A DNA stretch of 64,000 bases from Paenibacillus sp. (GTDB taxonomy: Bacteria; Bacillota; Bacilli; Paenibacillales; NBRC-103111), in NCBI GenBank assembly GCA_031180825.1, contig JAPSLM010000007.1, positions 124,001-188,000 on the forward strand, given 5' to 3'. Position numbers and translations under genes: made by a program. Shown here piece after piece: positions 12,894-22,145 of the stretch; the stretch's first letter is position 1; each line of letters begins with the position of its first letter. The notes under the pieces are model-generated. The model saw only the letters and a list, made by a program, of their open reading frames with translations. It was not told where the DNA came from and searched no databases.

Positions 12894-15374
12894 TTATACG
12901 CGCGGCTTGGCGCGGTTGGTCGGCAAAGCCGCGAGCGGATCGTCCGGCCATACGTGCTTCGGATAGCGGCCCTTCAAATCCTTCTTCACTTCAAAATAAG
13001 CGTCCCGCCAAAAGCTCGCCAAATCGCGCGTGACCTGCACCGGACGGTGTGCAGGGGAAAGCAAATGGAGCAGCAGCGGCACCTTGCCGCCTCCGATGCG
13101 CGGCGTCTCCCGAAGGCCGAACAGCTCCTGCAGCCTCACGGCCAGCACCGGCGACGCCGGATCGCTGTAATCGATCGGGATCCGCGAGCCGCTCGGCACC
13201 GTCATATGCGTCGGCACGAACTCGTCGAGCTGCTGGCGCTGCGGCCACGGGAGCATGCCGTCCAGAATGGCGGCCATCGGAAGCCGCTGCAGGTCCTCCC
13301 GGCTTTTGAGCCCGTACAGATGCGGGCCGAGCCATTCCCCCAGCCCGGCAAGCAGCGCCTCGTCGGAAACATCCGGCCAAGCCGGGTCCACCCGGTGCAT
13401 AAAGCCGATGCGCTCGCGCAGCTGCTTCGCCGCCTTGGTCCACGGCAGAATGGACAAACCTTCGGCCGCGATACCTTCGAGGAGCGCGTTCAGCACCCGC
13501 TCCGGGTCCGGGGCTTCCGCCGGCGCCTCCCGCAAGGTAAGCGCGCCGAGCTTCTCCCGCTTGCGGGCGCGGACCGCTTGCGCCGTCCGGTCCCAAGCAA
13601 CCGTTGTCTCCGTTTCGATATCGTCCGCGAACCCCCGGTACAGCTGCTCCTCCGAGATCGGAGCCGCCAGATCGATGCGGCCGTCCGCCCCTTGATCCAG
13701 CTCCGCGACGACCAAATATTTCTCGCCGTAGAGCGGCTGTGGCCCCGAAAACGAACCCCCCCTGCCTCCGCTCAGCAGGAAGCGGCCGCTGCCTTTATTT
13801 TGCGCAATCCGGTCGGGATAGGCGAAGGCAAGCAGCATTCCGCAGGCGCTCACTTCGTCCCTTTGCTCCGGCGGCAGGCCCAGCATGCGCTTCCCCTGCT
13901 CGGCCTCCGCCGCAATTCTGCGGCGGGCCGCCGGATCGGCCGCCCGCACGGCGCCCTCTCCGCGAAGCGCCTCCACGCGCAGCCGCAGGTCCGCATTGGG
14001 CGAGTCCGGCCAGGAACGCAGCAGGTCGCGGTCGCTTAGCAGCGCGGCCAGCTCGCAGGCCAACCCGCCAAGCCCGAGCGGCACCGCCCGCAGCATCATG
14101 TGCGCGAGCCTGGGCGATACGCCGAGCTCGGCCATGCGGCGCCCGTGCGGGGTAATCGCTCCGTCTTCGCCCAGCGCGCCGAGCTGCCTCAAAAGCGCCG
14201 CCGCCTGACCGTAGGCGGCCGCGGGCGGCGGCGTCAGCCAAGCGAGCCGCGCCGGATCGGCGACGCCCCAAGCGGCGAGCTCAAGCGCAAGAGCGGCCAG
14301 ATCCGCTTCCATGATCTCGGGCGCCCGGTGAGGCGCCAGCCGGCGGTCCTCCTGCTCCGTCCAGAGCCGGTAGCACACGCCCGGGGCCGTGCGTCCGGCG
14401 CGCCCGCGCCGCTGATCCGCAGCGTCCCGCGAGACGGCGACCGTCTCCAGCCGCGTCATGCCCGTCCGGGGCGAGAAGCGCGGCACGCGCATCCGGCCGC
14501 CGTCGACGACGATGCGCACCCCTTCCACGGTTAAGCTCGACTCGGCGATGGAGGTCGCGAGCACGACCTTGCGCTGCCCCGGCACGCTCGGCGCGATGGC
14601 CGCATCCTGCTCCCCTTGGGCAAGCTGACCGTACAGCGGGGCGATCCGGACCTGCGGACCGAGTCCCGCTTCAAGCAGCAGCCGTTCCACACGCCGAATT
14701 TCCCCCGCTCCGGGCAAAAACGCCAGCAAACCCCCTTCCTCGGCCGCCAACGCCTGACGGATGCACGCCGCCGCCGCCGGCTCCAGCTTTCCTTCCACCG
14801 GCTTGCTTAAATAGCGCGTCTCCACGGGATAGCTGCGGCCCTCGCTGACCACTACCGGCGCCCCCTGCATCAGCTCGGCAACCGGGGCCGCATCCAGGGT
14901 AGCCGACATGACCAGGAGGCGCAGGTCGTCCCGCAGCACCGCCTGCGACTCCAGTGCAAAAGCCAAGCCCAGATCCGCATGCAAGCTTCGCTCGTGGAAT
15001 TCGTCAAAAATGACGGCAGCCACGTCTTCAAGCGCGGGATCGGCCTGCAGCAGGCGGGTAAGCACACCTTCCGTGATCACTTCGACGCGCGTTTTCGGCC
15101 CGACCTTCGTGTCCAGCCGGACCCGGTAGCCCACCGTTTCCCCAACCTGCTCGCCGAGCCGGGACGCCATGTACCGGGCAGCGGCTCGCGCGGCAAGACG
15201 GCGCGGCTCCAGCATAATAATTTTGCGCCCGGCCGCCCAAGGCTCTTCCAGCAGCGCAAGCGGCACGCGGGTCGTCTTGCCTGCGCCGGGCGGCGCTACC
15301 AGCACGGCATTCGCATGCCCGGCCAATGCTTCCTTCAACTGCGTTAAAACGCGATCTATCGGCAGTTCTCCCAT
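12894..15374 (-). CDS. hrpB: ATP-dependent DEAH-box helicase HrpB
   Basis: An 826-residue superfamily 2 helicase of the HrpB type. The Walker A motif APPGAGKTT is at residues 27-35, the Walker B box is DEFHER, motif III is MSATLD, and motifs V and VI lie in the second RecA domain (QRRGRAGRTAPG). HA2 and the HrpB-specific C-terminal region (about 470-820, ending PKHVWPDDPLAALP) follow. Length is normal. The ATG has CTGGAGTGA. Its cellular role in bacteria is poorly defined; RNA remodelling is assumed. It is a single gene. Confidence 0.95.
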   Translation of the reverse strand: MGELPIDRVLTQLKEALAGHANAVLVAPPGAGKTTRVPLALLEEPWAAGRKIIMLEPRRLAARAAARYMASRLGEQVGETVGYRVRLDTKVGPKTRVEVITEGVLTRLLQADPALEDVAAVIFDEFHERSLHADLGLAFALESQAVLRDDLRLLVMSATLDAAPVAELMQGAPVVVSEGRSYPVETRYLSKPVEGKLEPAAAACIRQALAAEEGGLLAFLPGAGEIRRVERLLLEAGLGPQVRIAPLYGQLAQGEQDAAIAPSVPGQRKVVLATSIAESSLTVEGVRIVVDGGRMRVPRFSPRTGMTRLETVAVSRDAADQRRGRAGRTAPGVCYRLWTEQEDRRLAPHRAPEIMEADLAALALELAAWGVADPARLAWLTPPPAAAYGQAAALLRQLGALGEDGAITPHGRRMAELGVSPRLAHMMLRAVPLGLGGLACELAALLSDRDLLRSWPDSPNADLRLRVEALRGEGAVRAADPAARRRIAAEAEQGKRMLGLPPEQRDEVSACGMLLAFAYPDRIAQNKGSGRFLLSGGRGGSFSGPQPLYGEKYLVVAELDQGADGRIDLAAPISEEQLYRGFADDIETETTVAWDRTAQAVRARKREKLGALTLREAPAEAPDPERVLNALLEGIAAEGLSILPWTKAAKQLRERIGFMHRVDPAWPDVSDEALLAGLGEWLGPHLYGLKSREDLQRLPMAAILDGMLPWPQRQQLDEFVPTHMTVPSGSRIPIDYSDPASPVLAVRLQELFGLRETPRIGGGKVPLLLHLLSPAHRPVQVTRDLASFWRDAYFEVKKDLKGRYPKHVWPDDPLAALPTNRAKPRV

Positions 15375-15427
15375 GTTCGTTCACTCCAGGCGTACGGTAA
15401 ATTCGGTTTATATTGTACCACAACCGC

Positions 15428-15452
15428 ACAAAGAAAGCCCCATGACGGGGCT
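15428..15452 (-). terminator. Terminator after the chromate transporter pair
   Basis: The minus strand has AGCCCC-GTCAT-GGGGCT followed by TTCTTTG, shortly after the stop at 15480. Confidence 0.6.
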
Positions 15453-15479
15453 GATTCGGCATATCCTCGATTCTCGCAT

Positions 15480-16016
15480 TTATTGAAAAAAAGCAATGCC
15501 CAGCAAACCCGAGAGAACGATCACCGCGAGCGGATGCAAGCGGTATTTGATCAATGCGCCGAGACATATCGCCAAAATCATGAGCATCCCGATCGTATGC
15601 CAACTGATCCAGCCGGCCCCGTTTCCCGGGAAGCTGAAGTGAATCGCCGCGTAGACGATCATCCCGGTCACCACCGGCTTCAGCCCGTAGAACGTCGCTT
15701 TGACCCACTGCCGCTGCTGCATCCGGAAAAAGAACGCCGCGATGATCACGATAATGGCCAGCGACGGCAGCACCATGCCGAGCGTCGAGAGAATCGCTCC
15801 CGGGACGCCGGCGGCTTCATAACCGATCAACGTGGCGCTGTTCGTCGCGATCGGTCCCGGAGCCATCCCGGCTAACGCGACGGTATCCGCAAACTGCCGC
15901 TCCTCCATCCAGCCATGGAGCAGCACCTCATGCCGGATCAGCGGAATCATGGCATAGCCGCCGCCGAACGAGACGAGACCGATTTTAAAAAATACCGCAA
16001 ACAAGCTCCATAGCAT
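15480..16016 (-). CDS. Chromate transporter, short-chain CHR subunit
   Basis: A 178-residue half-size CHR protein. It carries the signature FKIGLVSFGGGYAMIPLI at the N-terminus and APGPIATNSATLIGY in the first half, with about five or six membrane segments. Short-chain CHR proteins work in pairs encoded side by side, together equalling one full-length ChrA. The ATG at 16016 has a GGGGTGA site; a GTG nine bases upstream is an alternative. It is separated by 15 bases from its partner. Chromate efflux is the family function; sulfate or another oxyanion is possible. Confidence 0.88.
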   Translation of the reverse strand: MLWSLFAVFFKIGLVSFGGGYAMIPLIRHEVLLHGWMEERQFADTVALAGMAPGPIATNSATLIGYEAAGVPGAILSTLGMVLPSLAIIVIIAAFFFRMQQRQWVKATFYGLKPVVTGMIVYAAIHFSFPGNGAGWISWHTIGMLMILAICLGALIKYRLHPLAVIVLSGLLGIAFFQ

Positions 16017-16031
16017 TGCCGTCACCCCGTT

Positions 16032-16682
16032 TCAAATCCCGTCTGCAATAAAGTAGTCCGCATATTTATAGCCGTTTCCCGCCGCCGGGGGCTCCTCGTC
16101 CTTAGGCTCGATAACGCGATAGCCAAGCCTTCGTTTAATGCGGATCAGCACGTGTCCGATCACAAGTCCGATCAGGATGAGCAGCATCGGATGCGCATGA
16201 AAGACAAGCAGCAGCACGACCGTGAAAGCCGCCGTCGCCAGCGTCGTACGATCGACGACGGAGCTTTTCCCCATGTTATACGCCGAAATGATGATTAAGG
16301 CGGCAATCGCCGCTTGAATGCCTTGAAAGGCCGCAGCCACTTTCGGCAGCCCGTAGATTTCCCGGAACACAAGACTCAGCGTAAAGACGATCAAAAAAGC
16401 CGGGAGCGTCATTCCGCCGACCGCCGCCGCCGCTCCCGGCACCCCGGCCAGCCGGTAACCGATGAACGCCGCCGCATTGACGCCGACACCGCCCGGAGCC
16501 GACCCGGCGATCGATAAGACGCCGCTCATCTCGCCCGGCTCGATCCAGCGCCGGTTGCCGACGACCTCCCGTTCCATGACAGGGATCATCGCGTAGCCGC
16601 CGCCGAACGTGACCGGACTGATTTTGCAAAAGGTCCAAAAGATGGACCCCAGCGGCTTCAGTTTCCGCATCCATGAATTCAT
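16032..16682 (-). CDS. Chromate transporter, short-chain CHR subunit
   Basis: A 216-residue partner of the next gene. It has the parallel signature CKISPVTFGGGYAMIPVME near residue 20 and GSAPGGVGVNAAAFIGYRLAG in the first half, plus five or so membrane helices and a longer hydrophilic tail. The ATG at 16682 has a GGGGGAG site. It is first in the transcript, behind the promoter at 16715-16743. The tandem arrangement with the downstream CHR protein suggests an obligate heterodimer with opposite membrane topologies, as described for B. subtilis ywrA/ywrB. Confidence 0.88.
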   Translation of the reverse strand: MNSWMRKLKPLGSIFWTFCKISPVTFGGGYAMIPVMEREVVGNRRWIEPGEMSGVLSIAGSAPGGVGVNAAAFIGYRLAGVPGAAAAVGGMTLPAFLIVFTLSLVFREIYGLPKVAAAFQGIQAAIAALIIISAYNMGKSSVVDRTTLATAAFTVVLLLVFHAHPMLLILIGLVIGHVLIRIKRRLGYRVIEPKDEEPPAAGNGYKYADYFIADGI

Positions 16683-16714
16683 TTTGCTCCCCCCGTTCCC
16701 CCGTTGTCCTCTTA

Positions 16715-16743
16715 AGTATACCTTACTTTCATTCATTTTGGAA
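16715..16743 (-). promoter_or_regulatory. Promoter of the chromate transporter pair
   Basis: The minus strand has TTCCAA, a 17-base spacer and TATACT ahead of the GGGGGAG site. The stretch from here to the ymaF terminator (16744-16902) is AT-rich with no supported gene. Confidence 0.5.
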
Positions 16744-16902
16744 TAATGTTTTCATCCCTTTATTTACAACAACCTCGTTCTTTGTTAAAAACAGGATTAA
16801 ACAAACCCGGATTTACCGAAAATACCTTAGTTTTAATCATATTGAAATTATGTTTACAATGTCGATCCGAATACATTGAATTTCGAGTGCGGCAGGACCA
16901 AC

Positions 16903-16936
16903 AAAAAAAGACCCGGATCGTCAACATCCGCGTCTG
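16903..16936 (-). terminator. Terminator of ymaF
   Basis: The minus strand has AGACGCGGAT...ATCCGGGTCT with one internal mismatch pair, followed by TTTTTT. Confidence 0.75.
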
Positions 16937-17013
16937 AAAAAAGTCAACCTTTGACCGATATCGGCCCACCGCCGGGGATCCATTCGATGACCGGCCGGAG
17001 TACGAAGCATCTT

Positions 17014-17412
17014 TTACCAGCCCGGAGGCTCGTAACCGACCCCCGTTCCCGTTCGTCCGGCAAACTCGTGCGCATGCCTTTTGACCGACAGCACGGTTTT
17101 ATAGTAATTTTGCTTAAACTCGAACGGCTCGTCATCGGTAACCGCATCGATTTCATGATAATGAGAGCCGTCCGGCAGCGCGATCGGCGGTCCCGTCAAC
17201 CCGATGAAACGGTGAAAGTGCCCCATCACGGTGCTCGTATGCCCTTGATACCTGTGCACGTGCCCGTCGGTTCCGTCTCCGTTCGTGGCATAGACGAACA
17301 TCTCGATTCCATGGATATGACCCCGCGCCGGGGAGGTCAAGCCAATGAACGGATGGGCATGTGCCGGCGGCTGCGGAACAAACGGGACGGGCGGAAGCGG
17401 ACAAACAGACAT
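17014..17412 (-). CDS. ymaF: YmaF-family histidine-rich protein
   Basis: A 132-residue protein with repeated His-X-His pairs in the pattern H(A)H-PF-GLT, GHIHGIE, GHVHRYQGHTS, GHFHRFIGLTG and KRHAHEF. This is the YmaF family, found mainly in spore-formers and often linked to the spore coat or surface. The spacing of histidines suggests metal binding. GGGGAGAG precedes the ATG. It is a single gene between ywbE and its terminator. The function is unproven. Confidence 0.8.
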   Translation of the reverse strand: MSVCPLPPVPFVPQPPAHAHPFIGLTSPARGHIHGIEMFVYATNGDGTDGHVHRYQGHTSTVMGHFHRFIGLTGPPIALPDGSHYHEIDAVTDDEPFEFKQNYYKTVLSVKRHAHEFAGRTGTGVGYEPPGW

Positions 17413-17481
17413 AAAAGCGCTCTCCCCTTCGCTTTTTTATCCCGAATGCTACAGGATACGCGAGGGGAGACACGATTATTT

Positions 17482-17700
17482 CTATTCCGGCTTCACGGTT
17501 CCCGGGCCGACGATTTCCTTTACCCGGCCGACTTGTCCGTCCGTCAACCGCACTTTGATGCCGTGAGGATGCGTTGCCGAATTCGTCAGGAGCTCCTTCA
17601 CGATGCCCCGCGTCAGCTTGCCCGTCCGCTGATCCTGCTTCAGGACGATCAGCACCTCGGCGCCGGGGTGCACGTTCGCGCGCTTGCGTCCGTCGCTCAT
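17482..17700 (-). CDS. ywbE: YwbE family protein
   Basis: A 72-residue protein matching the YwbE family. The core PGAEVLIVLKQDQRTGKLT and HPHGIKVRLTDGQVGRVKEI are close to the B. subtilis protein and suggest a small SH3-like fold. Function unknown. Its start overlaps the stop of the upstream small membrane protein gene by four bases (ATGA), so the two are coupled. Confidence 0.85.
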   Translation of the reverse strand: MSDGRKRANVHPGAEVLIVLKQDQRTGKLTRGIVKELLTNSATHPHGIKVRLTDGQVGRVKEIVGPGTVKPE

Positions 17701-17885
17701 CCGTATTGCTCCGGCAGCTCAAGCCAGCCCTGGAAGATGGCGTAATAGAATACGAATGCGCTTGCGAGCCCCAGAATCGTAAAGCTGATGGCAAGTCCCT
17801 TTTTTTTCTGAAACAGCCATACGAAAGCCAAGCTGAAAAACGTGCCCATCACGAGCAAGCAAACGATCAAAATGATGGTTGCCAT
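17697..17885 (-). CDS. Small two-helix membrane protein
   Basis: A 62-residue hydrophobic protein with two membrane segments (about 2-24 and 31-52) separated by QKKKG, and a short acidic tail. The ATG at 17885 is preferred over an in-frame TTG at 17897; an AAAGGGG site lies 13 bases upstream, which is a little far. It is translationally coupled to ywbE. No family was recognised. Confidence 0.6.
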   Translation of the reverse strand: MATIILIVCLLVMGTFFSLAFVWLFQKKKGLAISFTILGLASAFVFYYAIFQGWLELPEQYG

Positions 17886-18033
17886 GCTATTGTTCAAACC
17901 CCTTTCGAATCAACAGTATAGTTTAACCGTTTGCTTATCAAAATACCACAATTTCCAACGGAAAAACACTCCGCTTCCGCGATAACCTTGACAATTTCAT
18001 GAAACGGTCTCAAAGTTATACCTCCATAACCAA

Positions 18034-18075
18034 GAAAAAGAGAGCCGTCCGCTCACACTCGGCGGGACGCGCTCC
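18034..18075 (-). terminator. Terminator of the cytochrome c gene
   Basis: The minus strand has a GAGCGCGTCCCGC...GCGGACGGCTC hairpin followed by TCTTTTTC, just after the stop at 18082. Confidence 0.7.
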
Positions 18076-18081
18076 CTTCGT

Positions 18082-18429
18082 TTACTTTTTGGCGGACAAC
18101 CATTCCGACAGCGCCCGAATCTCGGGCTCCTTCAACGTGTTTTTGTAGGAAGGCATTCCGCCGCCCCCGTTTTGAATCTTGGCCGTGATTTGTTCTTGGC
18201 TCAGCTTGGCTCCCGTCTTTTGAAGATTGGGGCCGACTTTGCCCGAGAGGTCGGCTCCGTGACAGGAAATGCAGTTCGCCTTATAAATCGCTTCCGCGTT
18301 GGACGCTTCGCCGGCTGCCGTTTTGGAGGGGGCGTTCGCCGGCGCACTGCTTTGGTCCCTGCCGCATGCCGCTGCAAGTCCGGCCAAAAGCAGCAATCCG
18401 ATTGCCGATGGGATCCAGGCTTGTCTCAT
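18082..18429 (-). CDS. Lipoprotein c-type cytochrome, single heme
   Basis: A 115-residue protein. An N-terminal membrane segment ends in a lipobox (LAAAC), so the mature protein is probably anchored to the outer face of the membrane. The heme motif is CISCH, and the axial Met is in GGMPSYKN. The layout matches cytochrome c550/c551-type electron carriers of bacilli that feed caa3 or ba3 oxidases. The start at 18429 follows AAGGTGG with good spacing; two in-frame starts lie 2 and 4 codons upstream. It is divergent from the YtkA-like gene and part of a neighbourhood devoted to copper and oxidase assembly. Confidence 0.9.
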   Translation of the reverse strand: MRQAWIPSAIGLLLLAGLAAACGRDQSSAPANAPSKTAAGEASNAEAIYKANCISCHGADLSGKVGPNLQKTGAKLSQEQITAKIQNGGGGMPSYKNTLKEPEIRALSEWLSAKK

Positions 18430-18518
18430 GACCATTACCACCTTTTTTAGGAATATTGGAGCTTGACCCGGGATACATATGAAACGATATGACCCGGAAA
18501 GGCAGGGATACGGCTGTT

Positions 18519-18947
18519 ATGCCCAACAACATGTGGCTTCGCCTCTTCGGTCTCGGCGCCATGATCGGTCTGGGAACTTGGTTCGGTTTTCGGCAATTCG
18601 CCGCCCCCTCCCCATCGTTCCCTGCCGTCTCGGATTTTACGGTAGAAGGCTTCCGCATCCAAGTGTCGCTTCACCCGAGCCCGGCCACAGCGCTGAAGCC
18701 CGGCACCTTTATCGTCACGCTTCGGGACGCGGACGGCCGGCCGGTGAGCGGTGCGGCCGGAGCCGCCGCCATTTCGATGCCGCAAATGCTATGCGGCGCA
18801 AGCCCGTTTGGCTTGACGGAAACGGAAGCCGGCCGTTACGTCGGGGAAGGCATCCCGCTCATGCCAGGCTCGTCCGTGGCCGACGTGTCGATGACGACCG
18901 GAGATCGAACGCTTCGGGTCCGGTTTCCTTTTGCCGCCGTCCGATGA
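18519..18947 (+). CDS. YtkA/FixH-like membrane-anchored protein
   Basis: A 142-residue protein with one N-terminal membrane helix (about 4-22), then an extracytoplasmic immunoglobulin-like domain. It contains FRIQVSLHPSPATALKPGTF, typical of YtkA-like or FixH-like domains, and a methionine/cysteine patch (SMPQMLCGASPFG) that could bind copper. The start is taken at 18519; an earlier ATG at 18489 is possible. FixH-type proteins help assemble heme-copper oxidases with a FixI/CopA ATPase, which is what the neighbours suggest. The family call is moderate. Confidence 0.7.
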   Translation: MPNNMWLRLFGLGAMIGLGTWFGFRQFAAPSPSFPAVSDFTVEGFRIQVSLHPSPATALKPGTFIVTLRDADGRPVSGAAGAAAISMPQMLCGASPFGLTETEAGRYVGEGIPLMPGSSVADVSMTTGDRTLRVRFPFAAVR

Positions 18948-19065
18948 AACCCCGCGCTTCCCCAGCCTGCTTCCACTGTATCGAATCGCCAGACGTCTGC
19001 CTATGACTCCGCCGGGCTATTTTTCGCTTGAATTATGGCCGTTGTGAGGACAATCCCGACAATCA

Positions 19066-19752
19066 TCACCAAAGCCAGGGATGGATACTGGGAATCCATC
19101 CGTCCGCAGCCAGCCCCCGAAGTACGGAGAGCACTCCGATCCAGACGGCTGCGAACTGCCCGGCTATAGCGGCCCTGCTCCGCAACCGCTTGTTCAATTT
19201 GCCCGCAAACAGCCCGACAAAAACAAGCGCGGGAACGGTGCCCAAACCGAACAGCAGCATAAGCAGCAAGCCATGCAGCGGACTTGCGCTCGCCGCGGCG
19301 TTCATTTCCATCGCATAAGTTAGTCCGCAGGGGAGGAATCCGAGCAGCAAACCGCTGACGGCCGCGGCCCCGGCTTCTTCGGCCGTCCTGTACCGGGCCG
19401 TAAGCCTCCGGACAAGCGGCAGCCGGTGCGGGTCCAGCCTATGCAGCGGCAAAGCGATTCGCCGCAAAGCCCACAGCAAAATAAGACAGCCGCCCAATAA
19501 GCTTGCTGTCCCCTGCACATTCGCAAGCCTCCCCGCCCCATCGACAAACGACCCGACCATGCCCATAAATGCCCCTAGCGCGGCATAGGTTACAATCCGG
19601 CCGGCGTTGTAAGCCAGAACGGAGCGAAGCGGGCTCGCCTTTGCTTGCAGCGCAAAGCCGGAGACGGTTGCGCCGCACATCCCAATGCAGTGCGGCGCGC
19701 CGAGCAGCCCCGTAATCCAAGCCAGCGCCAGATCGTGGACACCGATCGTCAT
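19066..19752 (-). CDS. DsbD/SafE-like membrane protein (heavy-metal or cytochrome biogenesis)
   Basis: A 228-residue polytopic protein with about six membrane helices. It has the paired motifs GAPHCIGMCG near residue 18 and GLLLGFLPCGLTYA near residue 135. These CxxxC and PCG signatures define the DsbD_2/SafE family found beside FixI/CopA ATPases in cytochrome oxidase assembly operons (CcoH/S neighbourhoods). GGGGAAG precedes the ATG. It follows copA by 39 bases and is very likely co-transcribed with it. Transport of copper or of reducing equivalents across the membrane is the probable role. Confidence 0.82.
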   Translation of the reverse strand: MTIGVHDLALAWITGLLGAPHCIGMCGATVSGFALQAKASPLRSVLAYNAGRIVTYAALGAFMGMVGSFVDGAGRLANVQGTASLLGGCLILLWALRRIALPLHRLDPHRLPLVRRLTARYRTAEEAGAAAVSGLLLGFLPCGLTYAMEMNAAASASPLHGLLLMLLFGLGTVPALVFVGLFAGKLNKRLRSRAAIAGQFAAVWIGVLSVLRGLAADGWIPSIHPWLW

Positions 19753-19791
19753 CTTGCTTCCCCGCCTTCTTCGCGCCTGGATGTAAGGGGA

Positions 19792-22011
19792 TTATACCCG
19801 TTTCAGCCGAAGCGCGTTAAGAATGACCGTCAAAGAGCTTAAGGCCATAGCCGTACACGCCATCCACGGCGACAAATGACCGCTTAAAGCCGCAGGAATC
19901 GCCAAAGCGTTATAGCAGAAAGATAACACCATATTCTGGTATATATTTGTCATCGTCTTTCGGCTGATCCGCACGGCGTCGGCTATGGCATTCAGGTCGC
20001 TTTTCAGCAAGTGTACGTCGGCGGCAGCCTTGGCTACATCCGCCCCGTTTCCGACGGCTACGCCGATATCCGCGGCCGCGAGAGCGGGCGCGTCGTTTAT
20101 GCCGTCACCGACCATCGTCACCCGCTTCCCTTGGCTCTGCAGCCGCCGGATAAGCCCGAGCTTCTGCTCCGGGAGCATATCCGCGTAATACCGGACGTTC
20201 CCGAGCCGCACGGCAATCGCTTTGGCGGCGGCGGCATGGTCTCCGGTCACCATCCGGATATCCACTCCCTGCTTTTGGAGCTGCCGCAGCGCCGATGCCG
20301 CCGTCGGACGAAGCGTATCGGCAAGGGCGACGATTCCGGCCGGACGGCCGTCCACCGCCACATAGATCAATTGCTTCCCTTGGCTGCGCAGCGGTCCGGC
20401 ATGCTTTTCCGTTTCTGCAAAAAGGATGCCCTGCTCCTCCAGCCAACGCCGAGTCCCTGCGACGATTCGGCGTCCGTGCACCTCCGCCTGAACTCCGCAG
20501 CCGGGAACGGCTGCGAAGCCGCCGCAGCCAGGCACCCTCACCCCGCGCTTCTCGGCCTCTCCGACAACCGCACGCGAGAGCGGATGCTCGGAGAGCTGCT
20601 CCGCACCCGCGAGCTTGCTCAGCAGCGTGGCTTGAGTTTCGCCTTCCGCTGCAATCACATCGGTCACCTTGGGCGTCCCGAACGTCACCGTCCCCGTCTT
20701 GTCGAACAAAAGGACATCCGTCTGATGAAGCCGCTCCAGTGCGGCTCCTTCCTTGTAAACGATCCCCTTCTGAGCGGCGCGGCCCGATGCGACCAGAATA
20801 GATACCGGCGTCGCCAGCCCCAAAGCGCATGGACAAGCAATCAGGAGCACGGCAATCGCCTTCTCCAAAGCTCCGCCGGCGTCACCCGGCTCGCCCAACC
20901 CGTACCAGTACAAAAAGGTGCACACGGCCGCAGCGGCTATAACCGGAACAAACACCGCGGCGATTTTGTCGGCGACGCGCTGAATCGGCGCCTTCGCATT
21001 CTGCGCTTCTTCGACCATCCGTATCATCCGGGCTACCGTGCTTTGACTGCCGGTGCGCAGGACGCGGATGTCCAAAACGCCGGAACCGTTCAAGGCTCCG
21101 CCGATCACGCGGTCCCCTTTTCGTTTTTCAACCGGCATACTTTCCCCGGTGATAAGCGATTCGTCCACCGCGGATGTCCCCTGCGCCACGATCCCGTCGA
21201 GCGGTACCCGTTCACCGGGACGAACGCGAAGCAGTTCGCCTCCTTTCAGCGTACTGACCGGAACCCGGCGTTCGCCTTCCGGGGTCAGCAGACTGGCCGT
21301 TTCCGCCTGTATCGCATGAAGCTGCGAGAGAGAGTCTGCCGTCCGCTTCCGGGCGGACGCTTCGATCCAGCGGCCAAGCCATACGATCGTAATAATCATC
21401 GTACTCGTATCGAAATAATACGGACTGTGGTGGCCATCCCCTGCCATCGCCTGTCCGGGATGAAACAACAAATAATGGCTATACAAAAAGGCGGTTGACG
21501 TGCCCAGTACAATCAGCACATCCATATTCGCGCTTCCGTTTTTCAAAGCTTCGTAGGCCCGGATGTAGAAAGGGAGACCGAAACCGAACTGCACCGGAAC
21601 GGCAAGCGCAAGCTGAAACCACGGGTTTGCCAGCAGCTCGGGCATCCAGAACGAGGAGGAGACCGCATGATGCGGAGCCATCGCCCAGAAGAAAGGCAGC
21701 GTAAAAACAAGCGAAAGCAGAAACAGAGCCCGGCTGCGCCGAATTTCCTCGCCGCTGTTGCCGTTCAAATTCCCATCCGGATGCATCGGACGGACACCAT
21801 AGCCGAGCTGCGCGATCCGCGCTTCGACTTCCTCCGTGCGGACCCGCTTCGGATCCAGCAAAACGACAGCCCGCTCCAAAGCGATATTGACGCTGGCCTG
21901 CGCCACGCCGTCCATTTTGCCGACCGCCTTCTCGATGCGTGCGGCGCAAGCCGCGCACGTCATTCCGGTAATATGCAGCGTTATCCGGCCTAAATCCGCT
22001 TGTCCGCTCAT
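19792..22011 (-). CDS. copA: Copper-translocating P1B-type ATPase (CopA/FixI-like)
   Basis: A 739-residue P1B ATPase. One N-terminal metal-binding domain carries GMTCAAC (residues 16-22). Membrane helices follow, then the actuator loop TGES, the intramembrane CPC motif ([12 protein letters not shown]), phosphorylation motif DKTGTVT, the HP dipeptide (SEHPLS) and [10 protein letters not shown]. One HMA domain rather than two, and the neighbours (DsbD/SafE-like, YtkA/FixH-like and cytochrome c), point to a FixI/CopA2-type pump delivering copper to an oxidase rather than simple detoxification. The start at 22011 has GGAG ten bases upstream; ATG 22017 and TTG 22032 are alternatives. No CsoR repressor or CopZ is nearby. 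Confidence 0.9.
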   Translation of the reverse strand: MSGQADLGRITLHITGMTCAACAARIEKAVGKMDGVAQASVNIALERAVVLLDPKRVRTEEVEARIAQLGYGVRPMHPDGNLNGNSGEEIRRSRALFLLSLVFTLPFFWAMAPHHAVSSSFWMPELLANPWFQLALAVPVQFGFGLPFYIRAYEALKNGSANMDVLIVLGTSTAFLYSHYLLFHPGQAMAGDGHHSPYYFDTSTMIITIVWLGRWIEASARKRTADSLSQLHAIQAETASLLTPEGERRVPVSTLKGGELLRVRPGERVPLDGIVAQGTSAVDESLITGESMPVEKRKGDRVIGGALNGSGVLDIRVLRTGSQSTVARMIRMVEEAQNAKAPIQRVADKIAAVFVPVIAAAAVCTFLYWYGLGEPGDAGGALEKAIAVLLIACPCALGLATPVSILVASGRAAQKGIVYKEGAALERLHQTDVLLFDKTGTVTFGTPKVTDVIAAEGETQATLLSKLAGAEQLSEHPLSRAVVGEAEKRGVRVPGCGGFAAVPGCGVQAEVHGRRIVAGTRRWLEEQGILFAETEKHAGPLRSQGKQLIYVAVDGRPAGIVALADTLRPTAASALRQLQKQGVDIRMVTGDHAAAAKAIAVRLGNVRYYADMLPEQKLGLIRRLQSQGKRVTMVGDGINDAPALAAADIGVAVGNGADVAKAAADVHLLKSDLNAIADAVRISRKTMTNIYQNMVLSFCYNALAIPAALSGHLSPWMACTAMALSSLTVILNALRLKRV

Positions 22012-22090
22012 TCGCATCTCACTCCATTCCAATTAAGGCCCCGCAGCCGGTTATCGTTAAACTATATGGACGAGCGGCGGCTTTCATGAC

Positions 22091-22132
22091 AAAGAAAAGC
22101 GGCCGCTTCTTTGCGTACAAAGAAACGGCCGC
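22091..22132 (-). terminator. Strong terminator of nikR
   Basis: The minus strand forms a 15-base-pair stem GCGGCCGTTTCTTTG / CAAAGAAGCGGCCGC with a TACG loop, followed by TTTTCTTT. Its inner core also occurs in the thrC leader hairpin. Confidence 0.85.
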
Positions 22133-22145
22133 CGTTTGAAGGTGG

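Noticed and set aside
12873..14039. A 388-residue plus-strand open frame opposite hrpB
   Set aside because: It is an antisense shadow of the GC-rich hrpB gene; the product is Arg/Pro-rich and has no domain.
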